Shown here: positions 25,564 to 34,188 of the stretch, piece by piece
Position numbering within the stretch: the stretch's first letter is position 1
How the letters are laid out: each line of letters opens with the position of its first letter
Assembly (NCBI RefSeq): GCF_044466355.1
Contig: NZ_JBITMQ010000010.1
Coordinates: 62,001 to 126,000 of the forward strand
Length of the DNA stretch: 64,000 bases
Direction of reading: 5' to 3'
Origin: Actinophytocola sp044466355
GTDB lineage: Bacteria > Actinomycetota > Actinomycetes > Mycobacteriales > Pseudonocardiaceae
Made by a program: the position numbers and the translations under genes
Notes under the pieces: generated by a model
The model's database searches: none
Seen by the model: the letters and a program-made list of their open reading frames with translations, nothing else
What the model was told of the DNA's origin: nothing

Positions 25564-27243
25564 TCAGCCCGCCACGAGCCGTGTCACGGCGGACGCGTCG
25601 TCGCGGGCCGTGAGCGCGGCCAGCTCCGCCCGTGTCCGCTCGTCGTAGGCGTCGAGCGCGGCCCGCCGATCGGACAGCTCCCAGCCGAGGTGCTCCCCCA
25701 CCAGGTCGGCCACCTGGTCGACGGCGGCACGCCCGCGGTCGGGGTACTCGATGGCGATGCGGGTGCGCCGGGACAGCACGTCGTCCAGGTCCAGCGCGCC
25801 CTCGTGGGTCACCGCGTAGACGACCTCGGCCGCCAGGTAGTCCCCGGCGCCGGTGAGCGGGGCGGCGAGCCGCGGGTCGCGGTCGATCATGGCCAGCAGG
25901 TCGGTGACCGCCGAGCCGTACCTGCCGAGCAGGCGCTCGACCGTGGCGACCGGCAGCCCGGCCCGGGCGGCGAGGGTGTCGCGGGTCGTCCACAGCTCGC
26001 GGAAGCCCACGGCACCGTGGATCGGCAGGTGCCGGGTCAGCGACGGCGCGACCGCGCGCCCGAGCCCCTTCACGGCGGCGTCCACGACGTCGGCGGCCAT
26101 CACCCGGTAGGTGGTGTACTTGCCGCCCGCCACGACGAAGAAGCCAGGCGCGGGTTCGGCCACCGCGTGCTCGCGCGACAGCTTCGTGGTGTCGCCCGAC
26201 GCGACGCCGGCGTCGAGCAGCGGCCGGAGTCCGGCGTAGACACCGACCACGTCGTCGGCGGTCAGCGGTTCCCGCAGCACGGCGTTGACGTGGGCCAGCA
26301 GGTAGTCGACGTCCGCGCCGGTGGCGACCGGGTGGTCCGGGTCGTGGTCCCACGGCGTGTCGGTGGTGCCGATGATCCAGTGCCGGTCCCACGGGATGAC
26401 GAACAGCACGCTCTTCTCGGTGCGGGTGATCAGCCCGACGTCCAGCCGCAGCCGGTCGCGCGGCACGAGCACGTGCACGCCCTTGGACATGCGCACGTGG
26501 AACGGCGCCTTCGCGTGATCGAGGGCCCGGACCTCGTCGGTCCACACCCCCGCGGCGCTGATGACCCGCCGCGCGTGCGCGACCTGCTCACCTCCCGAGA
26601 GCAGGTCGCGCACGCGCACCCCGGTCAGCCGGCCGCGGTCCCGGAGGACCTCGGCCGCCTCGACACGCGTCAGCACGGTGGCCCCGTGCTGAGCGGCGGT
26701 GCGCGCGAGCATCATGGTGAGCCGCGCGTCGTCCACCTGTGCGTCGTAGTAGCGGACGGCGCCGGTGAGCGCGTCCGGTCGCAGCGCGGGCGCCAGGTCG
26801 AGCGCGCCGCGCCGGGAGAGGTGCCGGTGCATCGGCAGGGCACGGGCGCCGCCGATGCTGTCGTAGAGCAGCACACCCGCCCCGACGTAGGCGCGTTCCC
26901 ACACCCGGTGCGTCAGCGGGTACAGGAACGGCACCGGCCGCACCAGGTGCGGTGCGAGGCGGTTCAGCAGCAGGCCGCGTTCCTTGAGCGCCTCGCGCAC
27001 CAGCGCGAAGTCACGCTGCTCCAGGTAACGCAGCCCGCCGTGGACGAGCTTGCTGGACCGGCTCGACGTGCCCGCCGCCCAGTCCCTCGCCTCGACCAGC
27101 GCGACCGACAGGCCGCGGGAGGCGGCGTCGAGCGCGGCACCCGCACCCACCACGCCGCCGCCCACGACGAGCACGTCGAACTCGGTCTCGGCCAGGGCAC
27201 GCAGCGCCGCGTCCCGGTACGCGCGGTCCAGCTTCGCCGACAT
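25564..27243 (-). CDS. glpD: glycerol-3-phosphate dehydrogenase, FAD-dependent
   Basis: A 559-residue flavoprotein. The dinucleotide fold VVGGGVVGAGAALDAASRG is at residues 25-44, the FAD-contacting SSRSSKLVHGGLRYL near 62-75, GTTDTPWDHDP and GLRPLLD later, and AGGKYTTYR near 390. It oxidises glycerol-3-phosphate to dihydroxyacetone phosphate and passes electrons to quinone at the membrane. It is the last gene of glpF-glpK-glpD, 21 bases after glpK. Length and motifs are normal for the family. Its expression is expected to follow the IclR-type operator upstream of glpF. Confidence 0.95.
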   Translation of the reverse strand: MSAKLDRAYRDAALRALAETEFDVLVVGGGVVGAGAALDAASRGLSVALVEARDWAAGTSSRSSKLVHGGLRYLEQRDFALVREALKERGLLLNRLAPHLVRPVPFLYPLTHRVWERAYVGAGVLLYDSIGGARALPMHRHLSRRGALDLAPALRPDALTGAVRYYDAQVDDARLTMMLARTAAQHGATVLTRVEAAEVLRDRGRLTGVRVRDLLSGGEQVAHARRVISAAGVWTDEVRALDHAKAPFHVRMSKGVHVLVPRDRLRLDVGLITRTEKSVLFVIPWDRHWIIGTTDTPWDHDPDHPVATGADVDYLLAHVNAVLREPLTADDVVGVYAGLRPLLDAGVASGDTTKLSREHAVAEPAPGFFVVAGGKYTTYRVMAADVVDAAVKGLGRAVAPSLTRHLPIHGAVGFRELWTTRDTLAARAGLPVATVERLLGRYGSAVTDLLAMIDRDPRLAAPLTGAGDYLAAEVVYAVTHEGALDLDDVLSRRTRIAIEYPDRGRAAVDQVADLVGEHLGWELSDRRAALDAYDERTRAELAALTARDDASAVTRLVAG

Positions 27244-27264
27244 CCCGGCACCTCTCCCCTGTGG

Positions 27265-28779
27265 TTAGTTGACGTCCGCGTCGACCCAGTCGAACGACTT
27301 GGTGACGGCCTTCTTCCAGTTGCGGTAGACCCGCTCCCGCTCGGCCGCGTCGAGGTTCGGCGTCCAGCGCTTGTCCTCGGCCCAGTTGGCGCGCAGCTCG
27401 TCCTGGTCCTTCCAGTAGCCGACCGCGAGCCCGGCCGCGTACGCGGCGCCAAGCGCGGTGGTCTCGGCGACCTTCGGCCGGACCACGGGCACGTCGAGGA
27501 TGTCGGCCTGGAACTGCATGAGCAGCTCGTTGGCGACCATGCCGCCGTCGACCTTCAGCTCGGTCAGCGCCACGCCCGAGTCGGCGTTCATGGCGTCGAG
27601 CACCTCGCGGGTCTGGAACGCGGTGGCCTCCAGCACCGCGCGGGCGAGGTGGCCGCGGTCGACGAACCGGGTGAGCCCGACCAGCGCTCCGCGTGCGTCG
27701 GCCCGCCAGTACGGTGCGAACAACCCGGAGAACGCGGGCACGAAGTAGGCGCCGCCGTTGTCCTCGACGGACCGGGCGAGCGTCTCGATCTCCGCTGCCG
27801 ACCCGATGATCTTCAGGTTGTCCCGCAGCCACTGCACGAGCGCGCCGGTGATCGCGATCGACCCCTCCAGCGCGTACACCGGCTTCTGCTCGCCGATCTT
27901 GTAGCACACGGTGGTGAGCAGGCCGTTCTCGCTCGCGACCTTCTCCTCACCGGTGTTCAGCAGCATGAAGTTGCCGGTGCCGTAGGTGTTCTTCGCGGTA
28001 CCCGGCTCGTAGCAGACCTGGCCGAACGTGGCCGCCTGCTGGTCGCCGAGGATGCCCGCGATCGGCACGCCCTGCAGCACCCCGGGACCGCCGACGCCGT
28101 ACTGCTCCGACGACGACCGGATCTCCGGCAGCATGGACATCGGGACACCCATCTCGGCCGCGATCTCCGCGTCCCACGACAGCGTGTCGAGGTCCATCAG
28201 CATGGTCCGCGACGCGTTGGTGACGTCGGTGGCGTGCACGCCGCCGTTCGGGCCGCCGGTGAGGTTCCACAGCGTCCACGTGTCGGTGTTGCCGAACAGC
28301 AGGTCGCCGTTCTCGGCACGCTGTCGCGCACCGTCCACGTTGTCCAGGATCCAGCGGATCTTGGGGCCGGAGAAGTAGGTCGCGAGCGGCAGGCCGACCT
28401 TGGCCTTGTACCGGTCGGCGCCGCCGCCGAGCGCGCCCAGCTCCTCGACGATGGCCTGCGTGCGGGTGTCCTGCCAGACGATCGCGTTGTAGACCGGCTC
28501 ACCGGTGTTGCGGTCCCACACCACCGCGGTCTCGCGCTGGTTGGTGATGCCGACGGCGGCGAGGTCGCGGATGTTCAGGTCGGCCTTGGCGAGCGCCTGC
28601 CCGATGACGTACCGGGTGTTCTCGGTGATCTCCTTCGGGTCGTGCTCGACCCACCCGGCCTTCGGGAAGATCTGCTGGTGTTCCTTCTGCCCCACCGAGA
28701 CGATCGAGCCGGAGTGGTCGAAGACGATCGCCCGCGTGCTGGTCGTGCCCTGGTCGACGGCGAGAACGTACTGGGTCAT
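27265..28779 (-). CDS. glpK: glycerol kinase 1
   Basis: A 504-residue FGGY kinase. The N-terminal ATP-binding loop VDQGTTSTRAIVFD, GITNQRET, the FGGY-region motifs DVTNASRTML and GDQQAATFGQ, and FSGLFAPYWR are all present. It phosphorylates glycerol to glycerol-3-phosphate. The ATG at 28779 is preceded by AAAGGA. It lies 14 bases after the glpF stop and 21 bases before glpD, giving a complete uptake-to-DHAP module. It ends with TAA, unusual among these genes. A second glycerol kinase lies divergently at 30606. Confidence 0.96.
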   Translation of the reverse strand: MTQYVLAVDQGTTSTRAIVFDHSGSIVSVGQKEHQQIFPKAGWVEHDPKEITENTRYVIGQALAKADLNIRDLAAVGITNQRETAVVWDRNTGEPVYNAIVWQDTRTQAIVEELGALGGGADRYKAKVGLPLATYFSGPKIRWILDNVDGARQRAENGDLLFGNTDTWTLWNLTGGPNGGVHATDVTNASRTMLMDLDTLSWDAEIAAEMGVPMSMLPEIRSSSEQYGVGGPGVLQGVPIAGILGDQQAATFGQVCYEPGTAKNTYGTGNFMLLNTGEEKVASENGLLTTVCYKIGEQKPVYALEGSIAITGALVQWLRDNLKIIGSAAEIETLARSVEDNGGAYFVPAFSGLFAPYWRADARGALVGLTRFVDRGHLARAVLEATAFQTREVLDAMNADSGVALTELKVDGGMVANELLMQFQADILDVPVVRPKVAETTALGAAYAAGLAVGYWKDQDELRANWAEDKRWTPNLDAAERERVYRNWKKAVTKSFDWVDADVN

Positions 28780-28793
28780 TGCGGCAAGTCCTT

Positions 28794-29576
28794 TCAGAAC
28801 ACGACCTGGGAGAGGAGACCGGCGAGCACGCCGCCGATGATCGGGCCGACCACCGGCACCCACGCGTAACCCCAGTCGGAGTCCTTGCGGGGACGGGCGG
28901 ACGCGGTGCCGGGACCGCCGACGCCGACCGCGACGGTCGCCTTGTGGTGCGTGGGCAGCACGGCGTGCGCGATGCGGGGGCCGAGGTCACGGGCGGGGTT
29001 GATGGCGTACCCGGTGGGCCCGCCGAGCGAGGCGCCGATGCCGACGACCAGCAGCGCGACCGCGAGCGGGCCGAGCTGGTGCGGTGTGTTGCCGAACGCC
29101 AGCACGACGAACACGAGCACGAACGTGCCGAAGACCTCGGTGACGACGTTCCAGCCGGGGCTGCGGATCTCCGGGCCGGTGGAGAACACGGCGAGCTTCT
29201 TGCCCTCGTCCTCCTCGGCCTCGAAGTGCTTGCGGTAGGTCAGGAACGCGGCGCAGGCGCCGAGGAACGCACCGAGGAACTCACCCGCGAAGTAGACCAG
29301 CGTCGAGCCGACGGTGATCGAGACCTCCGGCGCGTACGTGTCGGCGCCGCTGGCGAGGATGCCGAGGGTCACGGCCGGGTTGAGATGCGCGCCCGACTTG
29401 TAGGCGACGAACACGCCCGCGAACACCGCGAGTCCCCAGCCGAAGTTGATGAGTAACCAGCCACCGTCCTTGCCCTTGGACTTGACCAGCAGCACGTTCG
29501 CCACCACACCGGCCCCGAGCAGTATCAACATGCCGGTGCCGAGCGTTTCGCTGACGAACACCTCTGTCAGAGACAC
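28794..29576 (-). CDS. glpF: glycerol uptake facilitator (aquaglyceroporin)
   Basis: A 260-residue MIP channel, six helices, with AHLNPAVT and AINPARD; the Asp after the second NPAR is typical of glycerol facilitators. The GTG at 29576 is chosen for the excellent GGAGG ribosome-binding site four bases upstream. The loop after helix 3 is long and charged (EAEEDEGKKL). Codon 41 is TTA (29456-29454), rare in such genomes. It heads glpF-glpK-glpD; a TTGAGC-17-TAGCTT promoter and a TCGACA/TGTCGA palindrome lie upstream. Confidence 0.93.
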   Translation of the reverse strand: MSLTEVFVSETLGTGMLILLGAGVVANVLLVKSKGKDGGWLLINFGWGLAVFAGVFVAYKSGAHLNPAVTLGILASGADTYAPEVSITVGSTLVYFAGEFLGAFLGACAAFLTYRKHFEAEEDEGKKLAVFSTGPEIRSPGWNVVTEVFGTFVLVFVVLAFGNTPHQLGPLAVALLVVGIGASLGGPTGYAINPARDLGPRIAHAVLPTHHKATVAVGVGGPGTASARPRKDSDWGYAWVPVVGPIIGGVLAGLLSQVVF

Positions 29577-29638
29577 GTTTCCTCCATTCGCCGTTGAACG
29601 ACCACGCTCGCGTGTCACCCCGACACGTGGGTACCGGG

Positions 29639-29667
29639 AAGCTATGTGCGCGTGACGGGCAGCTCAA
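29639..29667 (-). promoter_or_regulatory. glpF-glpK-glpD promoter
   Basis: On the minus strand TTGAGC (29667-29662), 17 bases, TAGCTT (29644-29639). Transcription would start near 29632, giving a leader of about 55 nt. The operator-like palindrome at 29678-29690 lies about 50 nt upstream of that start. Confidence 0.5.
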
Positions 29668-29677
29668 CGGCGAGCGG

Positions 29678-29690
29678 TCGACATTGTCGA
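29678..29690. promoter_or_regulatory. operator-like palindrome 1 of the glycerol locus
   Basis: Perfect 6+1+6 inverted repeat TCGACA-T-TGTCGA between the divergent glpF and IclR genes. A near copy, TCGACATTGCCGA, is at 29776-29788, 98 bp away. The shared core and position make it the likely binding site of the adjacent IclR/GylR-type regulator. Confidence 0.6.
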
Positions 29691-29775
29691 ACGGCCATGA
29701 CGATCCACTCCGGACCCGCGAGCCAACTTTCGCGATACAGACGCGGTGACCGGCGGGCTCGCTCGCCGCGAGCGT

Positions 29776-29810
29776 TCGACATTGCCGACGACGACCGATT
29801 TAGGTAGGTT
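29776..29810 (+). promoter_or_regulatory. promoter of the IclR/GylR-like gene with overlapping operator copy
   Basis: TTGCCG (29782-29787), 17 bases, TAGGTT (29805-29810). The -35 box lies inside the second palindrome copy TCGACA-T-TGCCGA (29776-29788, one mismatch), which fits autorepression. The -10 box ends 7 nt before the GTG at 29818, so the transcript is probably leaderless. Confidence 0.55.
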
Positions 29811-29817
29811 CCGCGGC

Positions 29818-30582
29818 GTGCCGGGTCCGATTCAGTCGATCGAGCGCGCCGCGGCGATGCTGCGGCTGTTGGCGCGCGGTTCCGGTCACCACGGGCTGGC
29901 CGAGATCGCGGCCGCGCTCGGCCTGCCCAAGGGCACCGCGCACGGCATCCTGCGCACGTTGCAGCGGGTGGAGTTCGTCGAGCAGGACCAGGGCACCGGC
30001 CGCTACCGGCTGGGCGCGGCGCTGCTGCACCTGGGCACCAGCTACCTGGACGCGAACGAGCTGCGGTCCCGGTCGATCAACTGGGCCGACACGCTGGCCG
30101 CGCGCAGCGGCCACGAGGTCCGGATCGGCATGCACCTCGACGGGGCGGTGCTCGTCGTGCACCACGTGTTCCGCCCGGACGACACCATGCAGACCCTCGG
30201 CATCGGCGGCATGCTGCCGTTGCACGCGACCGCGCTGGGCAAGGTGCTGCTCGCCTACGACGCGAGCCTCCTCGCGACGATCCGCCGCGCCGCGCTGACC
30301 TCGCTCACGCGCCGCACGATCGTCCGGCCCGCCGCGCTGGAACGCGTGCTGGTCGAGGTGCGCGCGGCGGGATGGGCGAGTGAGGCGGAGGAGTACGTGC
30401 CGGGTGAGGCGAGCATCGCCGCGCCGATCCGGATGCCCGGCGGTCTCGTCGTCGGCGCGATCGGGATCTCCGGTGCGGTGGACCGCATCTGCCAGACCGG
30501 GAACCGGCCGAGGCAGGCGATGGTGGACCACGTGTGCCGCGCCGCGGAGGCCGTGTCCCGTTCGCTCGCCGCGGACAACTGA
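29818..30582 (+). CDS. IclR-family regulator of glycerol genes (GylR-like)
   Basis: A 254-residue IclR-type protein: N-terminal helix-turn-helix (SIERAAAMLRLLARG; EIAAALGLPKGTAHGILRTL) and effector domain (GMLPLHATALGKVLLAYD; YVPGEASIAAPI; GAIGISGAVDRI). GylR of Streptomyces, an IclR-type repressor of the glycerol operon, is the known analogue; the position between two glycerol operons supports the same role. The GTG at 29818 is chosen because the preceding frame has no conserved sequence and the promoter puts the transcript start there. Glycerol-3-phosphate is the likely effector by analogy. It is followed by glycerol kinase 2 after 23 bases. Confidence 0.85.
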   Translation: MPGPIQSIERAAAMLRLLARGSGHHGLAEIAAALGLPKGTAHGILRTLQRVEFVEQDQGTGRYRLGAALLHLGTSYLDANELRSRSINWADTLAARSGHEVRIGMHLDGAVLVVHHVFRPDDTMQTLGIGGMLPLHATALGKVLLAYDASLLATIRRAALTSLTRRTIVRPAALERVLVEVRAAGWASEAEEYVPGEASIAAPIRMPGGLVVGAIGISGAVDRICQTGNRPRQAMVDHVCRAAEAVSRSLAADN

Positions 30583-30605
30583 GACCGACCAAGGACGAGA
30601 GAGCA

Positions 30606-32126
30606 ATGGCGCAACGGTTCGTGATGGCGATCGACCAGGGCACCACGTCGACCCGGTGCATCGTCTTCGACAGCAACGCCCGGCTCGTCTCGGTCGCCCA
30701 GCGGGAACACCGCCAGCACTACCCGCGACCGGGCTGGGTCGAGCAGGACGCCGTGGAGATCTGGCGCAACGTGGACCGGATCATGCCGCAGGCGATGCGG
30801 GACGCGGGCATCGCGGCCGACCAGGTGGTGGCGCTGGGCATCACCAACCAGCGCGAGACGTTCGTGGTGTGGGACCGGCACACCGGCGCGCCCGTCGGGC
30901 GGGCGATCGTGTGGGAGGACATCCGCACCGACGACCTGGTGGCCGAGCTGGCCGCCCGCCCCGGCGCCGACGAGGTGAAGGAACGGTGCGGCCTGCCGCT
31001 CGCCACCTACTTCTCCGCGCCGAGCCTGCGCTGGCTGCTCGACGACGTCCCCGGCCTGCGCGACCGGGCGGAACGCGGTGACGTGCTGTTCGGCACCATG
31101 GACACCTGGCTGATCTGGAACCTCACCGGCGGCGTCAACGGCGGGCTGCACGTCACCGACGTGACCAACGCGTCGCGGACCATGCTGATGAACATCACCA
31201 CGCGGCGGTGGGACCCGGAGCTGCTGTCCTTCTTCGACATTCCCCGGCGGATGCTGCCGGAGATCCGCTCCACCACGGAGATCCACGGCCGCACCACCCG
31301 CGTCGTGCCGGGCATCGCGATCGCGGCCGCGCTCGGCGACCAGCACGCCGCGCTGTTCGGGCAGACCTGCTTCGCCGAGGGCGAGACCAAGTGCACGTAC
31401 GGCACGGGCAGCTTCCTGCTGATGAACACCGGCACCAAGCTCATCCGCTCCGGGCACGGCCTGCTCACCACGATCGGCTACCAGCTCGGCGGCGAGCCGG
31501 TGACCTACGCGCTGGAGGGGTCGATCGCCGTCACCGGGTCGCTGGTCCAGTGGTTCCGCGACAACCTGGGGCTCATCCACACCGCACCCGAGATCGAGAC
31601 CCTCGCGCGGACCGTGAAGGACAACGGCGGCTGCTACATCGTGCCCGCGTTCTCGGGACTGTTCGCGCCGCACTGGCACAGCGAGGCCCGCGGCCTGATC
31701 GTCGGCCTCACCTCCTACATCACCAAGGGGCACCTGGCCCGCGCGGTGCTGGAGGCCACGGCGTGGCAGACCCGCGAGGTCGTCGACGCGATGACCGCCG
31801 ACCTCGGCGAGCGCTCCCGGGTGTTCAAGGTGGACGGTGGGATGACCGCGGACCACCTGCTGATGCAGACCATCGCCGACGTGCTCGACCTGCCGGTGAT
31901 GCGCCCGATGGTCGCCGAGACGGTGTCGCTGGGCGCCGCCTACGCGGCCGGGCTCGCGGTCGGGTACTGGCCCGACCTCGCCGGGCTGCGCCGGAACTGG
32001 CACCTCGCGGCGCGGTGGACCCCGCAGATGGATCCCCGGCACCGCGAGGAGGAGTACGCCAACTGGAAACGGGCGGTGGAACTCACCTTCGGCTGGGCCC
32101 GCCGACGGGTGTCGGCACAGGCGTGA
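30606..32126 (+). CDS. glpK: glycerol kinase 2
   Basis: A 506-residue FGGY kinase with the full set of glycerol-kinase motifs: IDQGTTSTRCIVFD, GITNQRET, DVTNASRTML, GDQHAALFGQ, YGTGSFLLMNTG and FSGLFAPHW. It is clearly homologous to glpK at 27265 over its whole length but differs at many positions (for example SFFDIPRRMLPEIRS here, so the two are not a recent duplication). It shares the IclR gene's transcript and has AAGGA plus GAGAG upstream of the ATG. Two kinases on opposite sides of one regulator could serve different affinities or a related polyol; that is inference. Confidence 0.93.
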   Translation: MAQRFVMAIDQGTTSTRCIVFDSNARLVSVAQREHRQHYPRPGWVEQDAVEIWRNVDRIMPQAMRDAGIAADQVVALGITNQRETFVVWDRHTGAPVGRAIVWEDIRTDDLVAELAARPGADEVKERCGLPLATYFSAPSLRWLLDDVPGLRDRAERGDVLFGTMDTWLIWNLTGGVNGGLHVTDVTNASRTMLMNITTRRWDPELLSFFDIPRRMLPEIRSTTEIHGRTTRVVPGIAIAAALGDQHAALFGQTCFAEGETKCTYGTGSFLLMNTGTKLIRSGHGLLTTIGYQLGGEPVTYALEGSIAVTGSLVQWFRDNLGLIHTAPEIETLARTVKDNGGCYIVPAFSGLFAPHWHSEARGLIVGLTSYITKGHLARAVLEATAWQTREVVDAMTADLGERSRVFKVDGGMTADHLLMQTIADVLDLPVMRPMVAETVSLGAAYAAGLAVGYWPDLAGLRRNWHLAARWTPQMDPRHREEEYANWKRAVELTFGWARRRVSAQA

Positions 32127-32173
32127 GTCGGCGCGCTCCGTGATACGGAAGTCGACGGTGTTGGCGTTCGCGC

Positions 32174-32683
32174 GTGACGACGACGCCGAGCGCGGCCGAC
32201 GAGGCCCGCTTCTGGAATCTGATCGAGTCGGCATGGCAGCGTGTCGGCAGCACGCCCGCCACACTGCGCACGGCCATGCTGACCGCTGACAACGAGGAGA
32301 CCGCCGAGGCGATCGTCGAGCACCTCGACGCGTTCGTCGGCCACCTGGAGGTGCTCTCGGCCGACCTGTCGGACACCGAGCTGACCGACCTCGACCGCGT
32401 CCTCGAGCGGAAGCTGTACGACATCGACCGCGCCGACCTCCGCGAGATCACGGACGGCTCCGACGACGGTTTCCTGTACTGCCGCGGCTTCGTCGTCGCG
32501 CTCGGCCGGGAGTACTACGAGGCCGTCGCCGCCGACCCGTCGTTGGCCGTCGAGGACGCCGAGTGCGAGTCGATGTGCTACTTCTTCGCGCACCGCTACG
32601 CGGAACGGCACGACAGCTTCCCGGACACGGGTTCCGGCATCTCCCGCGAGACGTGCTCGAACAAGGCCGGGTGGGCCGACTGA
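32174..32683 (+). CDS. DUF4240 domain protein
   Basis: A 169-residue acidic cytoplasmic protein. It begins ARFWNLIESAW, has a helical middle (EETAEAIVEHLDAFVGHL, then LTDLDRVLERKLYDIDRADL), and DDGFLYCRGFVVALGREYYEAV, matching the DUF4240 family of actinomycete proteins of unknown function. The GTG at 32174 has no strong ribosome-binding site. It is a stand-alone gene after glycerol kinase 2 and is convergent with the ANTAR gene, with 25 bases between stops. No function is proposed. Confidence 0.75.
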   Translation: MTTTPSAADEARFWNLIESAWQRVGSTPATLRTAMLTADNEETAEAIVEHLDAFVGHLEVLSADLSDTELTDLDRVLERKLYDIDRADLREITDGSDDGFLYCRGFVVALGREYYEAVAADPSLAVEDAECESMCYFFAHRYAERHDSFPDTGSGISRETCSNKAGWAD

Positions 32684-32708
32684 CGACGACCCGGTCAGCG
32701 TCCCCCGG

Positions 32709-33467
32709 TCAGGGCTGCGGGGGTCGCTCGTCACGGTTGTCGACGAGCCACTCCGCGACCCGGTAGAGCTTCATGTTCGCGTGCTGGGAGGCCTCCACCA
32801 GCATGCGGAACGCGTGTGCGGCGTCGACGGCGTGGCGTTCCATGAGGATGCCCTTCGCGGTGGCGATGGTGTCCCGGTGCTCGATGGCCGCGGCGAGGTT
32901 GGCTTCCTTCTGCGCACTGATCAACGCGATCGACGCGTGCGTCGCGAACAGCCGCCCTTCCTGTTCGGTGCGTTCGGTGAACGCGTCGCGGCGGCTGGCG
33001 TACAGGGTCAGCGCGCCCACGGTGTTGTCGTGGACGAACAGCCGGTAGCAGAGCATCGACCGGACACCGCGTTGCGCGGCGGCCTGGCCGAACGCGGGCC
33101 AGCGGGCCTCGTGGGCGAGGTCCCCGGTGCGGTACGTGTGGTGCTCGGCGATGGCGTCGACGCACGGCCCCTCCCCGAGCCGCAGCTGCAGGGCGTCGAT
33201 CTCGGTCACCACGTCCGCGGTCGGCGCCACCGTGTGCACCTTGCCGCGCTCCACCAACGAAATCCCCGCGTGCTCGGCACCCGTGACGTGCGCCAGGGCG
33301 GCCGTAACGATCGCGTGCATGGTCCCGTTGACGTCGGGCTCCGCCGCGAGTGTCCGCGCCACGGCGCCGAGCACGTCCGCGAGTTGGTCGGCCGGGTCGG
33401 CCGGCACCATGCTTCCGTCGATCTCCTGGTCCCAGGGACGGGCCAGGGCTTCGTCTGGAACGGACAT
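32709..33467 (-). CDS. GAF-ANTAR domain protein (putative RNA-binding antiterminator)
   Basis: A 252-residue protein. Residues 25-180 form a GAF sensor domain (ISLVERGKVHTVAPT; LGEGPCVDAIAEHHTYR; GALTLYASR). Residues 190-245 form an ANTAR domain (IEHRDTIATAKGILMERHAVDAAHAFRML). ANTAR proteins bind paired hairpins in nascent RNA to stop early termination; the GAF part likely senses a small molecule or redox state. The ATG has a GGAG ribosome-binding site. It lies 76 bases from the response-regulator gene, which reads the same way. The RNA target cannot be identified here. Confidence 0.88.
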   Translation of the reverse strand: MSVPDEALARPWDQEIDGSMVPADPADQLADVLGAVARTLAAEPDVNGTMHAIVTAALAHVTGAEHAGISLVERGKVHTVAPTADVVTEIDALQLRLGEGPCVDAIAEHHTYRTGDLAHEARWPAFGQAAAQRGVRSMLCYRLFVHDNTVGALTLYASRRDAFTERTEQEGRLFATHASIALISAQKEANLAAAIEHRDTIATAKGILMERHAVDAAHAFRMLVEASQHANMKLYRVAEWLVDNRDERPPQP

Positions 33468-33543
33468 GAGCCGCGGTCTCCTTTCACGTACAGGCTCCCG
33501 CGCAGGGGTATCCCGAAACCGGGTGGACGAATCACCCGGGACG

Positions 33544-34188
33544 TCAGCGCAGAATGCCGTCGTGAAGGGCTCTGAGCACCGCGTTGGTGCGGTCGCGGGC
33601 GCCGAGCTTGAGCAGGATCGTGGACACGTGGTTCTTGACCGTGCCCTCCGCGAGGACCAGCAGGCCCGCGATCTCCCGGTTCGTGTAACCCCGCGTCATC
33701 AACCGCAGCACCTCAAGCTCGCGGTCGGTGAGGGGCTGCGCAGGCACCGCGTCGACACCCGCCGGTGACGGGCCGGACCGGATCGCGCGCACCAGGCGGT
33801 CGGTGATGGCGGGGGCGATGAGGGTGCCGCCGTCGGCGAGGGTGGCGACCGCCCTGGTGAGCTGGTCGAGGGTGACGTCCTTGAGCAGGTAGCCGCGCGC
33901 GCCCGCCCGCAGCGCGTCGAGGACGAGGGTGTCGTCGTCGAAGGTGGTCAGCACCAGCACGGGCAGGTCGATGCCGCGTTCCCGCAACCGGTTGAGGGTC
34001 CAGATGCCGTCGTGGCGCGGCATCCGCAGGTCGAGCAGGACGACGTCGGGCCGGGTCTCCTCGATCGCCGTGAGCGCGGCGCCGCCGTCGTCGGCCTCGC
34101 CGACGACCTCGACACCCGCCATGTCGAGCAGGGCGCGGATGCCGTGGCGCACCAGGGTCTGGTCGTCGACGAGCAGGACGCGGGTCAT
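33544..34188 (-). CDS. NarL/LuxR-family response regulator (TCS 1)
   Basis: A 214-residue response regulator. The receiver domain has the acidic pair DD near residue 8, the phospho-acceptor Asp in VVLLDLRMPRHDG near 54, the Thr in VLTTFDDD and the Lys in LLKDVT. The C-terminal LuxR helix-turn-helix reads LTDRELEVLRLMTRGYTNREIA and VKNHVSTILLKL. The ATG overlaps the kinase stop (ATGA). With the divergent ABC-2 exporter across a long dyad, it most likely switches that exporter. Confidence 0.93.
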   Translation of the reverse strand: MTRVLLVDDQTLVRHGIRALLDMAGVEVVGEADDGGAALTAIEETRPDVVLLDLRMPRHDGIWTLNRLRERGIDLPVLVLTTFDDDTLVLDALRAGARGYLLKDVTLDQLTRAVATLADGGTLIAPAITDRLVRAIRSGPSPAGVDAVPAQPLTDRELEVLRLMTRGYTNREIAGLLVLAEGTVKNHVSTILLKLGARDRTNAVLRALHDGILR

